Assembly (NCBI GenBank): GCA_019448385.1
Contig: JAGTXO010000045.1
Coordinates: 249,501-313,500 of the forward strand
From: Diacronema lutheri
Taxonomy: Eukaryota; Haptophyta; Pavlovophyceae; Pavlovales; Pavlovaceae
Length of the DNA: 64,000 bases
Reading direction: 5' to 3'
The number at the start of each line of letters is the position of its first letter. The first letter of the stretch is position 1. The notes under the pieces are model-generated. The model was not told the origin of the DNA, did no database searches, and was given only the letters and a program-made list of their open reading frames with translations. Shown one piece after another: positions 59,757-64,000 of the stretch. Position numbers and translations under genes: made by a program.

Positions 59757-62700
59757 GGGCGGGCGCAGGCTGGGCTCGGGGATGAAGGCGTTGGGCGAGC
59801 GCGCAAAGTTTGTGCCGTACAAGGACTCGAAGCTCACGCAGCTGCTCACACTCGCTCGGCGGCAACTGCCGCACCGCACTCGTCGTCTGCGTCTCGCCCG
59901 CCGCCGCCGACCACTCGGAGACGGCGGGCGCGCTCGACTTTTGGCGCGCGCGCGATGAAGGTGGCGGTGCACGCGCGCGTCAACGAGGCGATGGTCAGGC
60001 TCGACGCGCAGCGCATTGCCGACGACTTGTCCGAGGCGTTGCGGATGCGCGCGGCGGGGCAGCAGGGCGGCCGGTTGCACGAGCTGGAGGAGGCGTTGCG
60101 CGAGGCGGAGGCGAGGATGGCAGCGCTCGCGGCCGAGCGCGAGGCCGACGCCGCCGCGCTGCGTGAGGCCGAGGCGCGCGTCGCCGACGCGCCCGCGCTC
60201 GTCGCCGCCGAGCGCGAGGCGTACGACGCGGAGCGCAGCCGGCTGCTCGCGCTGATGCGCCTGCCGGAGGGCGCGCTCGGCGACGCGAGCGAGCTGCTCG
60301 CGCGCGAGCGCAAGCAGCTCGCCACCGAGCTCGCCGAGCGCAGCGCACTCGAGCGCAAGCTCGCCGCGCGCGAGATCGAACTCAAGGCGGAGCGGCAGCG
60401 GCGGCAGGCGGTGGAGGGCACGTCCGAATCGATGCGCGCATCGCTGTGCGCGCTGCAGGCGCGAGAGGCGGAGCTCGGCGCGCAGCTCGGCGCGGCGCGC
60501 GAACGCCTCGCCGCCGCCGACCGGACGGCGGCGAGCGCCGAGGCGGCGCGCGAGCAGACGGCGGCGGAGGGCGAGGCCGCCGCCGCCGCGCTGCGCGCCG
60601 AGGCGGAGGCGCGCGCGGCGTTGGAGTTGCAGCTCGCGCAGGCGACGGCGGAGCTCGCGTAGATGGCCGCCGTGCGCAAGGAGCGCTCGGCAACCCTCGG
60701 CGCGCTCGAGCGGCAGCTCGCCTCCGCCGAGGCGGACGCGGCCGAGCGCGCCGCGTCGCTGCGCCAGCTGCGCGAGCTGCACGACGCGACGGTGCGCGAT
60801 TCGACGGAAGCGGCGACGCGCGACAGGGTGGCGGCGGCGACGGCGCTGCACGCGCTCTCGGCGGATCGCGGCAGCTCGCGGCGCTCTCGGCGGAGAAGGA
60901 GACCCTCGCCACGCGCCACGCGGCGCTCGTCGACGAGTTTGACGCCGCCAACGGCCGACGCGAGGCGGAGGCGGCGCGGCTCGGCGCGGAGCGCGCGGTG
61001 CTCGTCGAGCTGCGCGCCGCCGCCGAGGCGCACGCCGCCGCCGCGCTCGACGGCGCGCAGCGCGAGTTGATCGCCGAGCGCGCCCTCCGCCTTGACGCTG
61101 ACGCGCGCGCGCACGACGCCGCCGAGGCGCTCGCCGCCGACGTGGCGGCGCTGCGCGCGCGCGGCGTGGTGGAGGCGGCGGAGGCAGCGGCCACCTCGGC
61201 AGCGCTGCGCGAGCAGCTCAACGCGCTGCGCGCCGCGCACGAGAGCCTTGCCGGCGACGCGCTCGCGCAGCGCGCCGAGCGCGGCGCCGCCGTGTCGCGC
61301 GCCGACGAGCTGAGCGCGATGCTGCGCGCCGCCGAGGCGGCGCGCACCGACGCGGAGGGGGCGCTCTCGCGCGCGCTCGCGGCGCAGGAGGCGGCGCTGC
61401 GCGGGATGGCCGCCGAGCGCGCAGCGCGCGAGGCGGAGCTGCGCGCATCCCTCGACGCGCACGGCGACGCGTCGGCGCGGCTCGCCGAGCTGTGCGTGCG
61501 CGCGGCCGCCGCCGAGCGGCGGGGGCGGCAGCTCGAGCGGCGGCTTCGCGCCATCGACGACGAGCTGCAGGACGGCGCGATGCGCGGCCGTCTCCTCGCC
61601 GCCGAGCTGCGCGCGCTCGAGGAGAAGGCGGCGGCCGCCGAGCAGACGCTCGCCGCCGACGAGCGCCTCCGGCTGCGCGAGCTGCGCGAGCTCGGCGCGC
61701 AGCGCGACGGCGCGGAGGCGGCGCTGCGCGCCGCGCGCGAGGCGCTCGTCGTGGAGCGCGACGCGCTGCACGCCGAGCTCGCGCAGCTCGCCGGCGAGCG
61801 CGCCGCCGACGCCGAGCGCCACGCGGCCGCGCGCGCGGCGGCGGACGCGCGCCTCGCCGCGACGGTGGGCGAGCACGAGGGCCTCGTCGCGTCGCTCGAG
61901 GGCGCGCTGCGGCGCAACGCGCAGGAGCGGCAGCGCGCGCTCGCGCAGATCGAGACGGAGAGCCGCGCGTACGAGTTGGCGATCCTCGCCAAGGAGGCCG
62001 AGCTCGCCGCGTTGCGCGGCGACCTGCACTCGGCCAAGCACGCCGAGCTGCGCACGCGCCTCCTCGCGGGCGTCTCGGTGGTCAAGCACGGGCGCAAGGG
62101 CGCGCCGCACCGCCGCCACGTGCGCTGCTCGCGCGACCTGCGCCGTCTCGAGTGGAGCCGGCCGGGCGACGCGCGCGCCGCCGCGCCGTCGGTGGGTGCG
62201 CACGAGATCGTGCGCGTGCACACGGCGGGGCCCGCGCGGCGCGGCGGCGCGCTCGTCTTCTGGGCGGCGCCGCTCGCGTCGCTTGGCGCGTTGCCCGAGT
62301 CTTTTGCGCGTCCGCCCCGACCACGACCGCTGCCCGAATCTTTTGCGCGCCTCGCCGCCACCGGCGGCGAGGCGCGCGAGGGCGGCGGCGCGGCGGGCGG
62401 CGGCACGGGTGGCGGCGGCGGCGGCGGCGGCACGGGCGGCGGCGGCCACTTCCTCTCGCTCGTCACGGCCACGCGCTCCGTCGACCTCGAGTTCGGCTCG
62501 GCGCACGAGCGCGACAGCTGGCAGGCGGCGTGGACCGAGTGGCGCATCCTCTGCGCGACGAGCGCGCCGCACGCACCGCACCAGCCCGCCGGCGTCGCCG
62601 ACGACGACGAGGAGGCGGCGCCGACCGGCGGCGCGTCGCTCGCCGCGACGGCGCCGGCGCGCGTCGGCGGCGGTGGCGGCGGGGGTGGCGACGAGGGCGG

Positions 62701-63028
62701 TGGCGGTAGCGGTGGTGGCGGCGGGGGTGGCGGCGGCGGCGTCGGCACCAACAACACCGGCGGCAGCAGCAGCGTCAGCTGGATGAGCCGCGCAGCGCAG
62801 CGGCTGAGCGTGACCGGCGGCGCGCTGCTACTCGCCTTCGTCCGGCCGGCGGGCGACAAGTCGCCCGTGCCCTCGCCCAGTGCCGCGCCGGCCGACGGCG
62901 CGGCGCGCAGCCCGCCGAGCGCGCAGCCGCTGCCCGCACCCGCGCCGCCGCTCGCGTCGCTGCCGCCGCCGCCCGCACCGCCACCGCTCAGCCCGCGCGC
63001 GTCCGAGCCGGGCGCGATCGCCGAGTAG
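59757..63028 (+). pseudogene. Kinesin - coiled-coil - PH gene, truncated and frame-disrupted
   Basis: From 59757 the sequence reads ALGERAKFVPYKDSKLTQLL, then SLGGNCRTALVVCVSPAAAD and HSETAGALDF, then ARAMKVAVHARVNEAMVRL: the end of a kinesin motor domain (VPYRDSKLT, SLGGN.RT) and neck. The rest of the motor (about 270 residues, including the P-loop) is absent; the divergent glutathione synthetase starts 160 bases upstream. Reading this tail needs two frame changes of one base (near 59850 and 59938). The coiled coil (ELEEALREAEARMAALAAER) then meets an in-frame TAG at 60660-60662 and another one-base shift near 60875 before an intact 700-residue run. The C-terminus holds a PH-like domain (GVSVVKHGRKGAPHRRHVRC, RDLRRLEWS, VDLEFGSAHERDSWQAAW). 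Either a decaying copy or, less likely, several sequence errors; unseen introns could explain one shift but not the missing motor. Confidence 0.75.
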
Positions 63029-63170
63029 GCGGCTGGCCGACGGCCGCGGCGCGCAGCCCGCCGAACGGCGGGGCGCGGACGGGTCATGCGCGGGCCGCTC
63101 GCGCCCGGGGCCATCGTCACCGTCAAACTCCACGTCCAGGCACGCTAGGCCCGAAGCCGGTCAAAAAGCG
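63029..63170. other. Intergenic gap
   Basis: Lies between the kinesin-like stop and the possible membrane-protein stop. Nothing specific is visible. Confidence 0.4.
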
Positions 63171-63773
63171 TTACGAGCGCTTCAGGGGGCGACGGCGGCC
63201 GAGCGCGCGGTGCTCGGCGCAAGCCCTGGCGTTGACGGCAACGGCAGCCGTCCGACCAGGGGGACGTGTGGCTGTCCGCTGCCGCGACCACGTAGGCCCG
63301 AGGGGGGGATGGGAGGGGGGGGCCTTAAGGCGCATGCGCACGAACGCGCCGACGAGGAGCCCGATCAGAGCGAGGCCGCCAACGCCGCCCACGACGCTGC
63401 CGGCGATCACGCCCGCCCGGGTGCTCGTCGGTGCGGCAGCCGGAGGGGGTGGAGATGGGGAAGAAGGTGGCGGGCGGGACGGCGACGGCGGCGGTGGATG
63501 CGGCGACGGCGGCGGTGACGGAAGGGATGACGGTAGGGGTGACGGGCTTGGAGGGGGCGGCGGCGACGGCGGCGGCGACGGCGGCGGTGACGGCGGAGGG
63601 GCTGGGCTTGGAGGGGGCGGCGCTGGCGGCGGCGGCGGCGGCGACGGGCTTGGGGGGGGGGGGCGTCAGCGGCGGCGAGGGCGGCGGCAAAGGCGGGCTC
63701 AGCGGAGGTGACGATGGTGGCGGCGCGGACGGGCTCGGGGCCACGCACACGCAAAGCCGCTGGAAGCCGCCGT
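63171..63773 (-). CDS. Possible single-pass membrane protein with Pro-rich stalk (fragmentary model)
   Basis: A minus frame ending at 63171 encodes STRAGVIAGSVVGGVGGLAL plus IGLLVGAFVRMRLK, a clear membrane helix with a basic stop-transfer edge and a 40-residue cytoplasmic tail. Upstream, in a different frame, lie a Cys-containing segment (FAGEHSPPCSAGVNGGFQRL, CVCVAP) and Pro/Ser/Ala repeats ([20 protein letters not shown], typical of extracellular stalks). An intron between 63640 and 63450 could join them, but no single splice choice stands out and the start is not seen. It overlaps the last bases of the ankyrin frame, so the two may belong to one gene or one of them may be wrong. Confidence 0.3.
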
Positions 63774-64000
63774 TCACGCCTGCGCTGCACGGCGGCGAGT
63801 GCTCGCCCGCAAAGTTGACCGACGGGCCGTAGTGTTACTGCTGCTGCTGCTGGCCAGCTGCGCTTGCACCCAATCGGCCATGCGCGCGTGGCCAGAAGAG
63901 CGCGCGCTGCGCAAACAAAGCTTCGGATCCCACTCGCAGCCGCGCTCGCGCGCCCACTGCAGCACCGCAAGGTGGCCACCCTTAGCTGCAGCGAAGCACG
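63774..64000 (-). CDS. Ankyrin-repeat protein, C-terminal end (runs off right edge)
   Basis: The minus frame enters at the window edge as CFAAAKGGHLAVLQWARERG, CEWDPKLCLRSARSSGHARM and ADWVQAQLASSSSS, then a stop at 63774. The GGHLxVLQWARExGCEWD pattern, with the next repeat opening SGHARMADWVQAQ, is the distinctive ankyrin variant abundant in protists and large DNA viruses. Only one and a half repeats are in view. The serine run comes from a CAG/AGC triplet tract (63838-63853 on plus). No further domain can be named. Confidence 0.65.
   Translation of the reverse strand, partial: CFAAAKGGHLAVLQWARERGCEWDPKLCLRSARSSGHARMADWVQAQLASSSSSNTTARRSTLRASTRRRAAQA

Overview
This is very GC-rich nuclear DNA from a flagellated eukaryotic alga. 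Short introns (mostly 80-350 bases) interrupt most genes, often with GTGCGC-like 5' ends and, in one gene, several apparent GC-AG introns. Codons are saturated with G/C, so antisense and shifted frames stay open for kilobases and most long ORFs are shadows. The gene set (ELO fatty-acid elongase, SHIPPO-repeat flagellar protein, WDR31-like and IQ-motif proteins, CBP/p300 acetyltransferase) suits a haptophyte or similar chromalveolate. That assignment is an inference from style and content, not from a marker gene.

Layout, left to right. 1-1026 (-): N-terminal part of a cyclic-nucleotide-binding protein, running off the left edge. 1259-3596 (-): CAMK-type protein kinase, four exons. 3807-5909 (-): type II membrane protein with propeller-enzyme-like motifs. 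6030-17510 (+): one 11.5-kb open frame that I read as a very divergent GBF1/GNOM-type ARF-GEF inflated by coding minisatellites. 18182-25514 (+): CBP/p300 histone acetyltransferase in about 11 exons. 25753-25881: foldback repeat with a poly-G tract. 25955-27000 (-): unrecognised, probably membrane protein. 27072-28813: PIF/Harbinger DNA transposon with matching terminal repeats and TTA target duplications, but an incomplete transposase. 28850-30784 (-): PP2C phosphatase. 31263-32417 (+): leucine-rich-repeat protein. 32496-33995 (+): MFS transporter. 34675-35478 (-): SHIPPO protein. 35853-36509 (-): gamma-carbonic anhydrase. 36663-37475 (+): ELO elongase. 37715-38140 (-): mS38/Cox24-like mitoribosomal protein. 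38146-39030 (+): Mpv17/PMP22 protein. 39175-49503 (-): 3,442-residue IQ-motif repeat protein. 49954-51164 (+): two tandem SpoVS domains. 51313-52822 (-): WDR31-like WD40 protein. 52963-56721 (+): NAT10/Kre33 RNA cytidine acetyltransferase. 57011-59593 (-): glutathione synthetase. 59757-63028 (+): kinesin/coiled-coil/PH gene that looks broken. 63774-64000 (-): ankyrin-repeat protein, running off the right edge.

The genes are packed tightly, often head to head with 5-150 bases between start codons, and do not form a pathway. Shared themes are mitochondrial (mS38, gamma-CA, Mpv17-type) and flagellar/cytoskeletal (SHIPPO, WDR31, kinesin, IQ protein) functions. The most unusual features are the two giant single-exon genes full of in-frame tandem repeats, the SpoVS duplication in a eukaryote, the Harbinger element 36 bases past a PP2C stop codon, the scattered 20-60-base G or C homopolymers, and the decayed kinesin.
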